In this document: piece by piece, positions 11,001 to 17,938 of the stretch | How positions within the stretch are numbered: the first letter of the stretch is position 1 | Layout: every line of letters begins with the position of its first letter | NCBI GenBank assembly: GCA_035651455.1 | Contig: DASRFR010000058.1 | Location: 1 to 64,000, forward strand | Source: DASRFR01 sp035651455 | Lineage (GTDB): Bacteria > Acidobacteriota > Terriglobia > Terriglobales > Acidobacteriaceae | Direction: 5' to 3' | Length of the DNA: 64,000 bases | Notes under the pieces: model-generated | The model's input: the letters and a program-made list of their open reading frames with translations, nothing else | What the model was told of the DNA's origin: nothing | The model's database searches: none | Program-made: the position numbers and the translations under genes

Positions 11001-11208
11001 ACTGCTGCAAAGCACCTTCGGTGGCAATCTCGAAGTCTTGGCTTGGCTCCATACGACACGCAGCGAAGTCATGGGTACGGATGGATCGAAGGTTCCATTA
11101 GACTATCTGGTTCATTACGTTTTCGACAGAGGGATTAACAGGTGGAAGGGGCCCGATGTGCTGACGCCCGAAGGTAAAATTGCCACAGGCGTTTCTGGGC
11201 CGCTTTGA
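8002..11208 (+). CDS. Large exported protein with C-terminal WRDND repeats
   Basis: ATG 8002 follows TTTGGAGTGAG. Residues 1-33 are a signal peptide ending AHAQ. Residues 40-750 are a large uncharacterised ectodomain with many aromatic residues and several cysteines. Residues 790-1068 are propeller-like repeats built on QSTxGxxGNFExVxPxGERLVHYWRDND and LEVLAWL, related in style to surface lectin-like repeats. Two nearly identical DNA copies plus an 11-residue tandem duplication show recent expansion. The protein is probably secreted or surface attached; its function is unknown. It follows the phospholipase-like gene in the same direction with a 101-bp gap. Confidence 0.65.
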   Translation: MRIPLRLFSIASRLVVALMSTSMLIQPGVAHAQDPPETPNDFAIRMPWIIPHNPLDASYTFDTRASALLRFAGCRANDSTYRGVFNSDFSDNLEGWGRDALAKLAYAGLCTGSPSEVTERYRAVDLRLSQLSIPSDLRLGTSIGKTTYGPVAVERKGELDTGLKELIPIAYLYKDKLPMSYAHLLDVLARAVADNGLIIGSPPTFIVDVGKVDTGIGVVGHVNTPETENHTLLELSEQYLVNQLLNREYAQSCNSTVAGCLYPPGTSKLWTNMQVHDYLMKDLRGILTSDFFEYNSKPYQHYALYAMENLADFAEDADVATASRMVLDFEAAKFAASSSLLRRSSPYRRRGSHEGHFLTGSYEDEQTCRFYLYSGQLQAAYSNGTYNANGGCISALREAIGTYRVPTPILSIAIDKSMPYLQTFSGGPSYFAGLFRREDVNFGHPVYGPVEIYDNEGPFLIAAGGIPQANGLPAYLSGSLVDIGAWAQSAWPYTSPDKTSGPSPTIRYSVDEEDTGISLPTILIPYDASGNPTAMQPAVDRAQFIQIRGIGHHDLNLCVAPNFACGKNPTMPKGLAGNFIAGSWKFGILPSQPVKTYVAMLTISPNLVYHRDGILAFSQAGPLLAVAAPYQIGLFEAEPENKFPNYTAFRQSVMRSNPRGADLILEQRYSVVAQPDNSYASEFAHELCIPWRQKGTCDVVMGWAGDYTTTDGAVLHFNIPASTEGFTPVLYPISGSDTRLPNTYFGTWNLADGPIQSNHTGLTVITSPVDGTSCRLDITDIHNPQRSCGGPKYSPTHSGFMIQSTYGKQGNFEIVIPKGERLVHYWRDNDAAGFPDWRDNDAAGFPWHAGSEIKGVSNKSGITAETVKGATLLQSTFGGNLEVLAWLHTTRSEVMGTDGSKVASDYLVHYVRDATTMKWSGPGLVVADGKLIEGVTATPAFIQSTVGRQGNFEMVVPQGERLVHYWRDNDAAGFPWHAGSEIKGASNKSGTTAETVKGATLLQSTFGGNLEVLAWLHTTRSEVMGTDGSKVPLDYLVHYVFDRGINRWKGPDVLTPEGKIATGVSGPL
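10456..10735 (+). repeat. Long intragenic direct repeat, copy 1
   Basis: The DNA from GGCGAGCG through the codons for DYLVHYV is almost identical to 10876-11121, apart from the extra 33-bp unit described at 10477-10542 and a few substitutions. It encodes the WRDND/HTTRSEVMG module of the exported protein. The near identity at DNA level points to a recent duplication or gene conversion. Confidence 0.85.
10477..10542 (+). repeat. Tandem 33-bp duplication (WRDNDAAGFP x2)
   Basis: Two back-to-back 33-bp units (10477-10509 and 10510-10542) encode WRDNDAAGFPD and WRDNDAAGFPW. They differ at only a few bases, and the reading frame is kept. The second long repeat copy (10876-11121) has just one unit, so the duplication happened after the long repeat formed. 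Confidence 0.85.
10876..11121 (+). repeat. Long intragenic direct repeat, copy 2
   Basis: Second copy of the module at 10456-10735, lacking the extra 33-bp unit. Confidence 0.85.
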
Positions 11209-12143
11209 TCCCGGATATGCGAACTTGAGGTTCGGGATGTACCACTGGAGAGCGGATACATGGAGCCCTGCGCCATCGTGGAGACTGCGCGCAGCAGCGC
11301 TCCGAGAAAGGGGGAATGCTCCACAAGAGGCTGAACTTAGCAACGGAGAGGGCCATACTGACCTCGAGCAGTGCGAGAAGAATGGGCTGGCGAGGGATTG
11401 GCGTATCAGGACCTGCTTCTACTGACCGAGTAGCAGCCAATTGTCCACCTCGCACAGGCTGGACTGGTGCACTGAGGTGTTGGGGTATGGCCTGTAGTCT
11501 CCTAATTGAAAAAGCTAGGTTACGGATCCTTTGTTCAGTCAGATACAACACAATCGGGATACTTGGGCTGATTTGGGGCCATTGTGCAGTGAACTGTGCA
11601 GTACCGAGCAGTGGTTTTAGGCGAGCTTGACACCATCCACTCTTGCTCTGAACTACTTTAGTCCCTAGTACAAACGGCCTCTGGAAGTGCCACACCCCAC
11701 GGGTGTTTGAGAGTAACTCGAGTCAGTGCTCCCCGGTCAGTGGTCGAGCAGGCGGTACTGATCTGATTTGCCAATTTAGATCGGTACAGAGGCAGTATGG
11801 GTTCACCAGACCCACCATTCCTCCCCCAGGTTTGCGGTGGACTTTCTCTGCCGGGCTCGAACCAAGTTGGGGATTCCGTTCTAGTAACCCAAATTGAGAC
11901 AATTTGAATTGAAACGCCCGCTCTGGCTCTCCCTAAGAAAACGGTTGCCCATATAATGCCCTGTCCACCTCGCCCAGTTGCGTCAACAGATCAGTGGGCT
12001 CATGGGGCGGGATAGATAGCGGATATGAAACAAGGCAAGCTGCGAGAAATCTACTGTGTCGTTTGTGAGACGCTTGACGTCAGCGCAGCCATGCAGCAAA
12101 GATCGAGCCGCCGCTCCTAGGAGGACCGTTCCCAATCAATGCC
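11209..12143. other. Gene-poor stretch
   Basis: About 930 bp without a supported gene. Short frames on both strands overlap in all phases and carry no recognisable motif. Given the decayed genes on either side, it may be old coding sequence beyond recognition. Confidence 0.4.
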
Positions 12144-12739
12144 GTGCTCTCTCTGCGTACGACGAGGAGCACTGCCGCCGTTCTTTTTGTAATTGCTACG
12201 TTGCAAACTATCCCGCTTGTGTTTGCAATTCGTGGCATAGATCGGATCTTCAGGCAGCCTCAATCGTCGCTTGCGGTTCTCGTCGGCATTTGTGCTCGCC
12301 GGCTCGTGCGTCGCCTACTCAGTCCGCCACCCTGGGATTCGGAAGCACATCGGCAACGTTTCGTGGTTGCGCATTCCAGCGATTCTCGTGGCGGTGATAG
12401 CCAGCATCGTGGAAGAATTTTACCTGCGTTACGTCCTAATGAAAGTGCTCCAACACCACAGGGTTGGCATAGTATGGCAGGTACTCGTCTCTGGCTTCGC
12501 TTTTGGGTTGTTTCACGCGATGTGGGGTGTATGGGGCGACTGGCATGTTGTCCGGGCGCAACCACCGCAACCAGCTCTTTGGGCATTGGGCTGGCGTTGC
12601 TGTACGTCCTTTCGGGTCGGCACTTGGCCGCCCCGATCGAAGCGCGCATTTCCTTATCGATTGGATTCTTGTGCCTGCTCTTGTGATATTCGCCGTCGAG
12701 ATCCGAGACCTACGCAGCCTCACAACCATCAACTGCTGA
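12144..12739 (+). pseudogene. CPBP-family membrane protease, multiply frameshifted
   Basis: The parts of a CPBP (CAAX-processing-like) intramembrane metalloprotease are all present but in different frames. VLFVIATLQTIPLVFAIRG is in one frame, ASIVEEFYLRYVLM and FAFGLFHAMWG (the EExxxR and FxxxH zinc motifs) in a second, LGIGLALLYVLSGR back in the first, and HFLIDWILVPALVIF in a third. At least three shifts are needed. An intact paralogue lies next to it on the opposite strand. Confidence 0.75.
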
Positions 12740-12769
12740 CCAACGGCTTCGAAACCAGAGGAGAGTCGG

Positions 12770-13498
12770 CTACGATTGCTCGGCACAACTGATTGCCGGT
12801 TTTGGACGCCAGTAAAGCAGGACGCTTAAATTTGTGACTGCATGGAACAGCATCCCTGTCGCCAACGTTCCAGTGACGAGAAAAATGCTTGTAAATATCA
12901 GCCCAGTAATTCCAGTAACAACGGCCCCCTTTCCACCTTGATAGATGTGGTGAAGGCCGAAAATGACAGCGCTGCAGATTACTGCTGGCAGAAGAGGAAC
13001 GTGAAATGGGAATGTGTGCAGGTATCGGATTACGAAGCCTCGCACCAAAAGTTCTTCTGAAATCGCTGCGGTCACGGCAAGCGCCGCATACCAGCGGCGT
13101 TCGATGGCAGATGCGGGAAGAACAAATCTCAGCGGGCGCAACTGCGCCATCTCAATGTAGCGTAGCTTCCTGTACTTAACGGTGACCTGCGTGACCGGCA
13201 ACAGCCATTGCAATATTGCGAAAAGCAGAAATACAACCAGCAGAGTCCACCACAACCACGAGCGCCGTTCGAGCAACGGCTCATGAATTCCGACACCTTT
13301 CGCGGTGAACAGTGCGTTAAAACCAACGGTGGCACACGCTATGGTCGCGGACAGTGCGAGTATCGCAATCGTCTGAGCGTAATACCGGAGTCTCGCTTTC
13401 GATGTTGATGCCGCTTTGAGCGCCCGCGTGTCCCACCAGTCCCACACCGGGGAGACGACGATTAGCAAGACCGCTAGCAGATTGTCGATGCTAAGCAT
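12770..13498 (-). CDS. CPBP-family intramembrane metalloprotease
   Basis: A 242-residue protein with about six hydrophobic segments. The signature motifs are EELLVRGFVIRYL (EExxxR), FGLHHIYQG (FxxxH) and HAVTNL (HxxxN), which bind the metal in the membrane in this family (Abi/CAAX protease type). Members cleave prenylated or bacteriocin-like substrates, or act in immunity to self-made peptides. The substrate cannot be told here. It converges on the decayed paralogue at 12144-12739, leaving about 30 bp between them. Confidence 0.8.
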   Translation of the reverse strand: MLSIDNLLAVLLIVVSPVWDWWDTRALKAASTSKARLRYYAQTIAILALSATIACATVGFNALFTAKGVGIHEPLLERRSWLWWTLLVVFLLFAILQWLLPVTQVTVKYRKLRYIEMAQLRPLRFVLPASAIERRWYAALAVTAAISEELLVRGFVIRYLHTFPFHVPLLPAVICSAVIFGLHHIYQGGKGAVVTGITGLIFTSIFLVTGTLATGMLFHAVTNLSVLLYWRPKPAISCAEQS

Positions 13499-13732
13499 TG
13501 CGTCACACCATTCTCACGCGCATCGCCGAAATTCCGGGTTCATCGCGAATCGGTCGGAGTTTATCACTAATCTTCAAACATAGTGGGTGAGCAAACGCTT
13601 CTCACGGGCGAGCTCACCCGCCACGATTTGTGAGACGTGGAAAGACGAACCAGTCGAATTTTTTACATGCTATGTGAGACAAGCGGGGCGAAAAGTAGAT
13701 TCGCCGAGCCGAGCCTCCTATTTCACACACGA

Positions 13733-14130
13733 CTATTCGGCCGACTGGCCTTTGCTTTGGGCGATGCGGGAGATGAGCTGGAGCAGGCGCTCGGAACCGC
13801 TTCCATGTAGCAGGTCGGCCTCCTGGACCAGCTCATCGACAGAGCCGCGACGCAAAGAAATAATGGCGCCGCGCTGCAATGTTTTTCGGAACTCTTGCGC
13901 GAGTTGCCGTCGATCGGCGCTGGGGATGGAGCGGCCGAGCACGAAGATTTCGACGTTCCCTTCACGAAATGATCCAGAGCTGCAATGCCGATTACGGAGG
14001 CCACGTAATAGCCCTCGCGTTCCAGCAACATGTGGCGGGTGCGCAGCAGAATCTTACTCGGACGCGCAAAGGATTCTTGTCTTGGGCTCTCGAGACGCGA
14101 ACGCGGGGTTGAGAAGAGGAAGGAAGACAC
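13733..14130 (-). pseudogene. Degraded response-regulator-like (REC) gene
   Basis: The minus strand encodes KILLRTRHMLLEREGYYVAS and IGIAALDHFVKG in one frame, then shifts to a frame reading LGRSIPSADRRQLAQEFRKT and GSGSERLLQLISRIAQ. Together they resemble a degenerate receiver domain of a type frequent in acidobacteria. The frame break near 13945 and the lack of a clean start mark it as a pseudogene. A second response-regulator piece lies beyond the insertion sequence at 16253-16405, but the two do not obviously form one gene. Confidence 0.55.
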
Positions 14131-14135
14131 GGGTG

Positions 14136-14143
14136 ATAGTTAA
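14136..14143. repeat. Target site duplication, left copy
   Basis: ATAGTTAA lies immediately outside the left inverted repeat. The identical 8 bp lies immediately outside the right inverted repeat at 16253-16260. Eight base pairs is the usual duplication length for IS1595-family elements. Confidence 0.9.
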
Positions 14144-14166
14144 CATGATTATTTACTTGACCAAAG
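14144..14166 (+). repeat. Left terminal inverted repeat of the IS
   Basis: 23 bp beginning CATGATTATT. Its reverse complement matches 16230-16252 with two mismatches. Confidence 0.88.
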
Positions 14167-14344
14167 TTAGTAGAGGGCTGCATAATACCGTCCATGGAAG
14201 TCAAGCCTCACTTCTTCTTGGGTTTGGGCGGATTCGAAGCCCGCATCTGCCGTCGCAAATCCTTCTTGATTGAGGCAATCAGTCTGCGCGTCGGAACCCG
14301 CTTTAGCTGCTCTCTCTTCTCTTTTTCGTCCATGGGGGTGCCCT

Positions 14345-15235
14345 GTGACCATCCTAGATATTCAGAACGTTTTCGATACGGATACCAAGTGCCGCGAACT
14401 GCTCTGCCGTTTGCGTTGGCCGCATGGCGCTGAGTGTCCACGGTGCCACGGTAAAGCTGTCGAACTGGAAACCGCGAAACAACTGTTCTACTGCAAGGAC
14501 TGTGATTATCAATTCACGGTTACTGCTGGCACGATCTTTAATGATTCCCATCTCCCTCTTAATACTTGGTTCGTTGCTGTGCTGTTGCTCGTTGAAGCGC
14601 GTAAGGGTTTCTCTGCTAACCAGATGAAGCGAACCTTGGGAGTAAGTTACAAAACCGCGTGGTATCTCTGTCATCGTATCCGCGCTGCCATGGCTAGCGC
14701 AGAACGTACCATGCTTAGCGGTGTTGTCGAGATGGACGAAACCTATATCGGCGGTCGCAAACGCGGGATGGGTCGTGGGCCGCACGGCAAGGGAAAACAG
14801 ATCGTGGTTGCCATTAGGGAACGCGGCGGTGAGGTTCGTTTCTTCCGGGCGGAGGACGCCAAGAGCGGTACTCTGGCGAAGTATATTGCCGATAACATCA
14901 GCAAAGATGTGGAGTGCATCGTAACGGATGACTTCAAAGCTTACCCCGCTGCCCTTGCGGAGAACGATTTCACCGAGAACCATTTCACCATCAACCATAG
15001 CCGGGAAGCGTACGTTAACGGGCCGATTCACACGAACACAGTTGAAAATGCATTCTCCCTGTTGAAGCGCGGCGTCATCGGCACGTGGCACAAGATTAGC
15101 GCGAAGCATCTTCCCGCCTATCTTGCGGAGATGGAATTTCGCTTCAACCGTCGCAAGCGTCACGATTTATTCCTCGATACTTTGCGCCACATGGTTACTG
15201 CAGACCCTCTGACTTTTGAACGTCTGACGGCTTAA
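14345..15235 (+). CDS. IS1595-family transposase
   Basis: I take the GTG at 14345 as the start (VTILDIQNVFD, preceded by GGGGGT) rather than the ATG at 14270. The product is about 296 residues. An N-terminal zinc ribbon carries CPRC and CKDC (HGAECPRCHGKA, LFYCKDCDYQF). It is followed by helix-turn-helix-like sequence (GFSANQMKRTLGVSYKTAWYL) and the ISXO2-like DDE/N domain: D in VVEMDETYIGGR, D in IVTDDFKAY and N in NTVENAFSLLKRG. The gene looks intact. Its last 41 bp overlap the 3' end of the oppositely oriented passenger gene. Confidence 0.92.
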   Translation: MTILDIQNVFDTDTKCRELLCRLRWPHGAECPRCHGKAVELETAKQLFYCKDCDYQFTVTAGTIFNDSHLPLNTWFVAVLLLVEARKGFSANQMKRTLGVSYKTAWYLCHRIRAAMASAERTMLSGVVEMDETYIGGRKRGMGRGPHGKGKQIVVAIRERGGEVRFFRAEDAKSGTLAKYIADNISKDVECIVTDDFKAYPAALAENDFTENHFTINHSREAYVNGPIHTNTVENAFSLLKRGVIGTWHKISAKHLPAYLAEMEFRFNRRKRHDLFLDTLRHMVTADPLTFERLTA

Positions 15236-16124
15236 CCTCCTGCTGCTGCGCCGCTTTTGTGCGTTCTTGTACAACCTTATCTACATACTTGCCAACTTCT
15301 CTCTGAGTCTTCGCAAGAATGCGCTTGTTCGATTTAGTAATCCTCTGGTACACGGTTTCGAGGTAAGCAATATGTTGGTCTTCGATCTTTGCGAACGAAC
15401 CAAGTCCGGGGCCTATCGTAACCATGTCGGTTTCTTTCCCTACACCGGGAGCCACTTCCGCGCGCTTCTTCGCTGTGTAGACAAGCAGAGCAGTATCCGA
15501 TTCATTATTCATTGGGGAATGACCCGCTAACATGATTTGCGATTCGGCATGCGACTTACCAATTCCCACGGCTGCAAACCCCGCCGTCGTAAGTAGTGCT
15601 GGCTTGTCGCCATCTAGGGCGTACAGTTGCGGATAGATGAGCTTTTCTCCGGTCTTGATGTTCGATGGGCCATCCTGATCTATTCCCATGATTATCGCTT
15701 CCAGTTGGCTATCGAACTGAAAAGAACTCAGCCTTCCAGCAAGGTCGGCAACCACTTCCGGAGACATGCTGGCCTGAGTAGCTAGAAACGTTTGTAAATC
15801 TAATCCGTGCGGGCTTAATACCTGGGCCTCAGCCCGCTCGCGCAACAAAGCACGAAATTCCTTCCCGTAGATAGAAACGACATCCCGAACGTTGACCCAT
15901 GTTTTCGGATCGGCAACGATCCAATCAATGACCTGTTTGTGAACGCGCTTAAAAATCTCGGCTTGAATTCCAGCATCGCCAGCTATTAAAGCGCATATAG
16001 ACGGTGTTAGCAGCCAGACCTTTGCTTGCGCTGGTTCAAACTCGATATCTCCCGCAGTCAACATTCGGTCTGAAGCGCCAATCAGAATTGACTTCTTGGC
16101 TACAGCAGCCACGCATACTGTCAA
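15195..16124 (-). CDS. Proteasome-type N-terminal threonine hydrolase (IS passenger)
   Basis: The frame is open from 16181, but the TTG at 16124, preceded by AGGAGA at 7 bp, gives a protein starting M-TVCVAAVAKKS. Loss of the initiator methionine would expose Thr1. Asp18 (GASDRML) and Lys34 (PAQAKVWLL) follow, close to the Thr1/Asp17/Lys33 triad of proteasome beta subunits, and IVALIAGDAG-like sequence follows (here ICALIAGDAG). About 309 residues, longer than a typical beta subunit; the C-terminal third is helical and charged (TKSNKRILAKTQREVGKY). I infer an Ntn-hydrolase peptidase, possibly self-assembling. No ATPase partner or proteasome alpha subunit is in the window. It lies wholly inside the IS. 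Confidence 0.75.
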   Translation of the reverse strand: MTVCVAAVAKKSILIGASDRMLTAGDIEFEPAQAKVWLLTPSICALIAGDAGIQAEIFKRVHKQVIDWIVADPKTWVNVRDVVSIYGKEFRALLRERAEAQVLSPHGLDLQTFLATQASMSPEVVADLAGRLSSFQFDSQLEAIIMGIDQDGPSNIKTGEKLIYPQLYALDGDKPALLTTAGFAAVGIGKSHAESQIMLAGHSPMNNESDTALLVYTAKKRAEVAPGVGKETDMVTIGPGLGSFAKIEDQHIAYLETVYQRITKSNKRILAKTQREVGKYVDKVVQERTKAAQQQEVKPSDVQKSEGLQ

Positions 16125-16229
16125 TGGTCGTCTCCTGCGCAGTGCGGGTTTTACGGGTACCCGCACCCGCTTAACCCTCAATTGGCACCACCCTTCCGAT
16201 GCCTAGAGGCACACTGCTCCGCTATGAGA

Positions 16230-16252
16230 CTTTTGTCAAGTGAATAATCATG
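16230..16252 (-). repeat. Right terminal inverted repeat of the IS
   Basis: Reverse complement of the left end with two mismatches, and directly followed by the target duplication at 16253-16260. Confidence 0.88.
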
Positions 16253-16260
16253 ATAGTTAA
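16253..16260. repeat. Target site duplication, right copy
   Basis: ATAGTTAA, identical to 14136-14143. Confidence 0.9.
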
Positions 16261-16405
16261 CCGGCTTAACCAGGTACGCGTCGATGCGGGCGCGAATGCC
16301 CTCGACCGCCGGTTCCACCGCAGAATATCTAGTGATAACGAAAATGTCGGATCTCGGGTTGGCATTCCGCATCGCATGAACGATCGTATGACGTTTACTC
16401 GTCAC
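16253..16405 (-). pseudogene. Response regulator remnant interrupted by the IS
   Basis: On the minus strand this reads AMRNANPRSDIFVITRYSAV, then GIRARIDAYLVKPVNY. This is the second half of a receiver domain, including the conserved KP lysine-proline pair. The N-terminal half with the phosphorylated aspartate is missing. The reading runs straight into the IS end at 16252, so the insertion interrupts it. The frame extends about 25 codons into the IS by chance. Confidence 0.6.
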
Positions 16406-16414
16406 TCACCCTGG

Positions 16415-17188
16415 CTAATAATGGTCCTTGAAGAAGCGCTCACCGATTTTGGTTCCATCGGGGAATCTTCCTTCTTTTTGTTCCTTTCGTAGCTGTTCGC
16501 GAACCAAGAGAAGAGTCGAGCGGGCAACGGACGTGATTGGGGCGCATCGCGAATACCACGACGCGAGCCACTGGCGATGGTATGCGAAAATAGCGTAGTC
16601 CTGACCCTGTGGCTCGGGTGGGGGGACTGGGCGAGTGCTTTCAATGATCTTCAGCCAATCACCCTCAACCTCAATCTGCCACCAGGCTGTTATATGACGG
16701 CGGTATTCTGACATGGCAGCAGGCACTTCGAACAGTTCCCAGAAGAATGCGTCCCATTTATCGATTGCAAGGTTTTCGTGAAACCATGTCCGCAGGGTAG
16801 CGGCTAACTTCGCACGCAAACCTGCCCCCGAGCGGCCGTTATAGAGTTTCCTTGCTCTGTCGAGGGCCTTGCGGCGAGCCCTGATCAGCGCAACAGCTTT
16901 CTTCAATCCCATTCCATCGAACTGATCCTGCGCCCCAACGGGCACCTTGGCAAATAAGAGAAAATCTCTGAACCGCTTTCCTGACATGCTTAGACACCGC
17001 GCCAACTGTAATTCTGTGTAGCGCGGCAGCAATGCGTCGCCTCTTCTGCCGCGCTGAAACCGGTTGAGTGCTGGCCACTCGTGAATCAGCGCCTGGACTT
17101 CAGGGTCCGCTTTGACCTGCTCAACGGGAACTTTCCCTCTTCCTGAGTTGCGACCTGGATGCTGTTTTCTTTTTCTGGAGCGAGACAT
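16415..17188 (-). CDS. Hypothetical basic protein
   Basis: A 257-residue protein with a very basic N-terminus (MSRSRKRKQHPGRNSGRGK). Residues 55-80 (LPRYTELQLARCLSMSGKRF) look like a helix-turn-helix, which suggests DNA binding. The middle is arginine- and lysine-rich and helical; the C-terminal part has many tryptophans. No family is recognised. It lies between the IS-interrupted relic and the integrase promoter region, and may be a cargo gene of the element served by the integrase at 17939-19060. Confidence 0.55.
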   Translation of the reverse strand: MSRSRKRKQHPGRNSGRGKVPVEQVKADPEVQALIHEWPALNRFQRGRRGDALLPRYTELQLARCLSMSGKRFRDFLLFAKVPVGAQDQFDGMGLKKAVALIRARRKALDRARKLYNGRSGAGLRAKLAATLRTWFHENLAIDKWDAFFWELFEVPAAMSEYRRHITAWWQIEVEGDWLKIIESTRPVPPPEPQGQDYAIFAYHRQWLASWYSRCAPITSVARSTLLLVREQLRKEQKEGRFPDGTKIGERFFKDHY

Positions 17189-17700
17189 TGCGACGGGGTC
17201 CTCTCTCCCCCTGGGAACTGCCCCTGAGAGCGTTTTCGATCCGGCATTCGTGCAAACTCCATCACAACCGACTCACGATTGTGGAAACAGCATCGACAGC
17301 ACCAGCGATTTCGGGTGCGAAGGAATTTGGTTCATCGGTGTCTCTGCGGCCACCTGTATGTCAGGTTGATGCTGTTGTTGCTGACACAGGGAGAGATATC
17401 AGGGTCTTAATGTCATCGCAAGTAGTAGTCGCTGGGAGCTGCGCGGCATCGCTAAGCGGCCGTCCCAATCTGGGAGTTTGATCGTTTGCTGAGCATTCTT
17501 CTGGTTGACATTGCCATTCGGAAGTGGAACTCTATAATTTAAAGATAAGCCGGCTTGGGAGAGACAACCCAATTAGTTGTAGATGTATGCGCGGCCACCC
17601 GAAGGTCCAAACCCTACTTGGAGCGGTTTGGAGCCCACTCTTAGACCCCCACCAAGCGACATAGTCGTGTATCTCTACCCAAAAATTAGGAGAAACTGGG
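17189..17700. other. Intergenic region upstream of xis-int
   Basis: About 510 bp without a supported gene. It contains the promoter at 17511-17538 and leader sequence for the following gene. Small frames here lack recognisable content. Confidence 0.45.
17511..17538 (+). promoter_or_regulatory. Sigma-70-type promoter for xis-int
   Basis: TTGCCA (17511-17516) and a perfect TATAAT (17533-17538) are separated by 16 bp. The expected transcript starts near 17545 and leads into the excisionase-like gene at 17701. Confidence 0.5.
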
Positions 17701-17931
17701 ATGATCTTGTCCCCGTGGTTAACTGCTGCGGAGGCCAGCGCTTATTTGAAGATCCCCCGCCGCACGTTGCTTGAGTGGGTCCGTCGTGGTCAGATCCAAG
17801 CTTTCAAGTTGTCCGGAACCAAGCGGCACATCTGGCGGTTCAAGCAGGAGGATCTCGATTCCGCCTTGGTCACAACCGCGCCGCAAACGATTAAGGTGCT
17901 ACAATCCCGCACGTCATCCGCGGTCCACTAG
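17701..17931 (+). CDS. Excisionase-like MerR-type helix-turn-helix protein
   Basis: 76 residues, starting after TTAGGAGAAACTGGG. The core WLTAAEASAYLKIPRRTLLE, then WVRRGQIQAFKL and HIWRFKQEDLD is the usual DNA-binding helix-turn-helix of excisionase/MerR-like small proteins. It ends 7 bp before the integrase start, so the two genes are co-transcribed. Its likely job is directing the integrase toward excision or controlling its expression. Confidence 0.8.
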   Translation: MILSPWLTAAEASAYLKIPRRTLLEWVRRGQIQAFKLSGTKRHIWRFKQEDLDSALVTTAPQTIKVLQSRTSSAVH

Positions 17932-17938
17932 GAGGAAT

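Larger units (their letters stand above)
14144..16252 (+). mobile_element. IS1595-family insertion sequence with a passenger gene
   Basis: The element is 2109 bp. Its ends are inverted repeats at 14144-14166 and 16230-16252 (21 of 23 positions match, both starting CATGATTATT), flanked by the perfect 8-bp duplication ATAGTTAA. Inside are the transposase (14345-15235, + strand) and, on the other strand, a proteasome-type hydrolase gene (15195-16124). A minimal IS1595-type element needs only about 1 kb, so the second gene is a true passenger. The matching ends and duplication indicate a fairly recent insertion. It landed in response-regulator sequence that reads into the duplication on the right. 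Confidence 0.88.

Noticed and set aside
14354..15163. 269-codon minus-strand frame
   Set aside because: Antisense of the IS1595 transposase, whose zinc ribbon and DDE/N residues leave no doubt about the true strand.
17505..17538. TTGACA at 17505-17510 as -35 box for TATAAT at 17533
   Set aside because: The spacing is 22 bp, too long; TTGCCA at 17511 with 16 bp spacing fits better.
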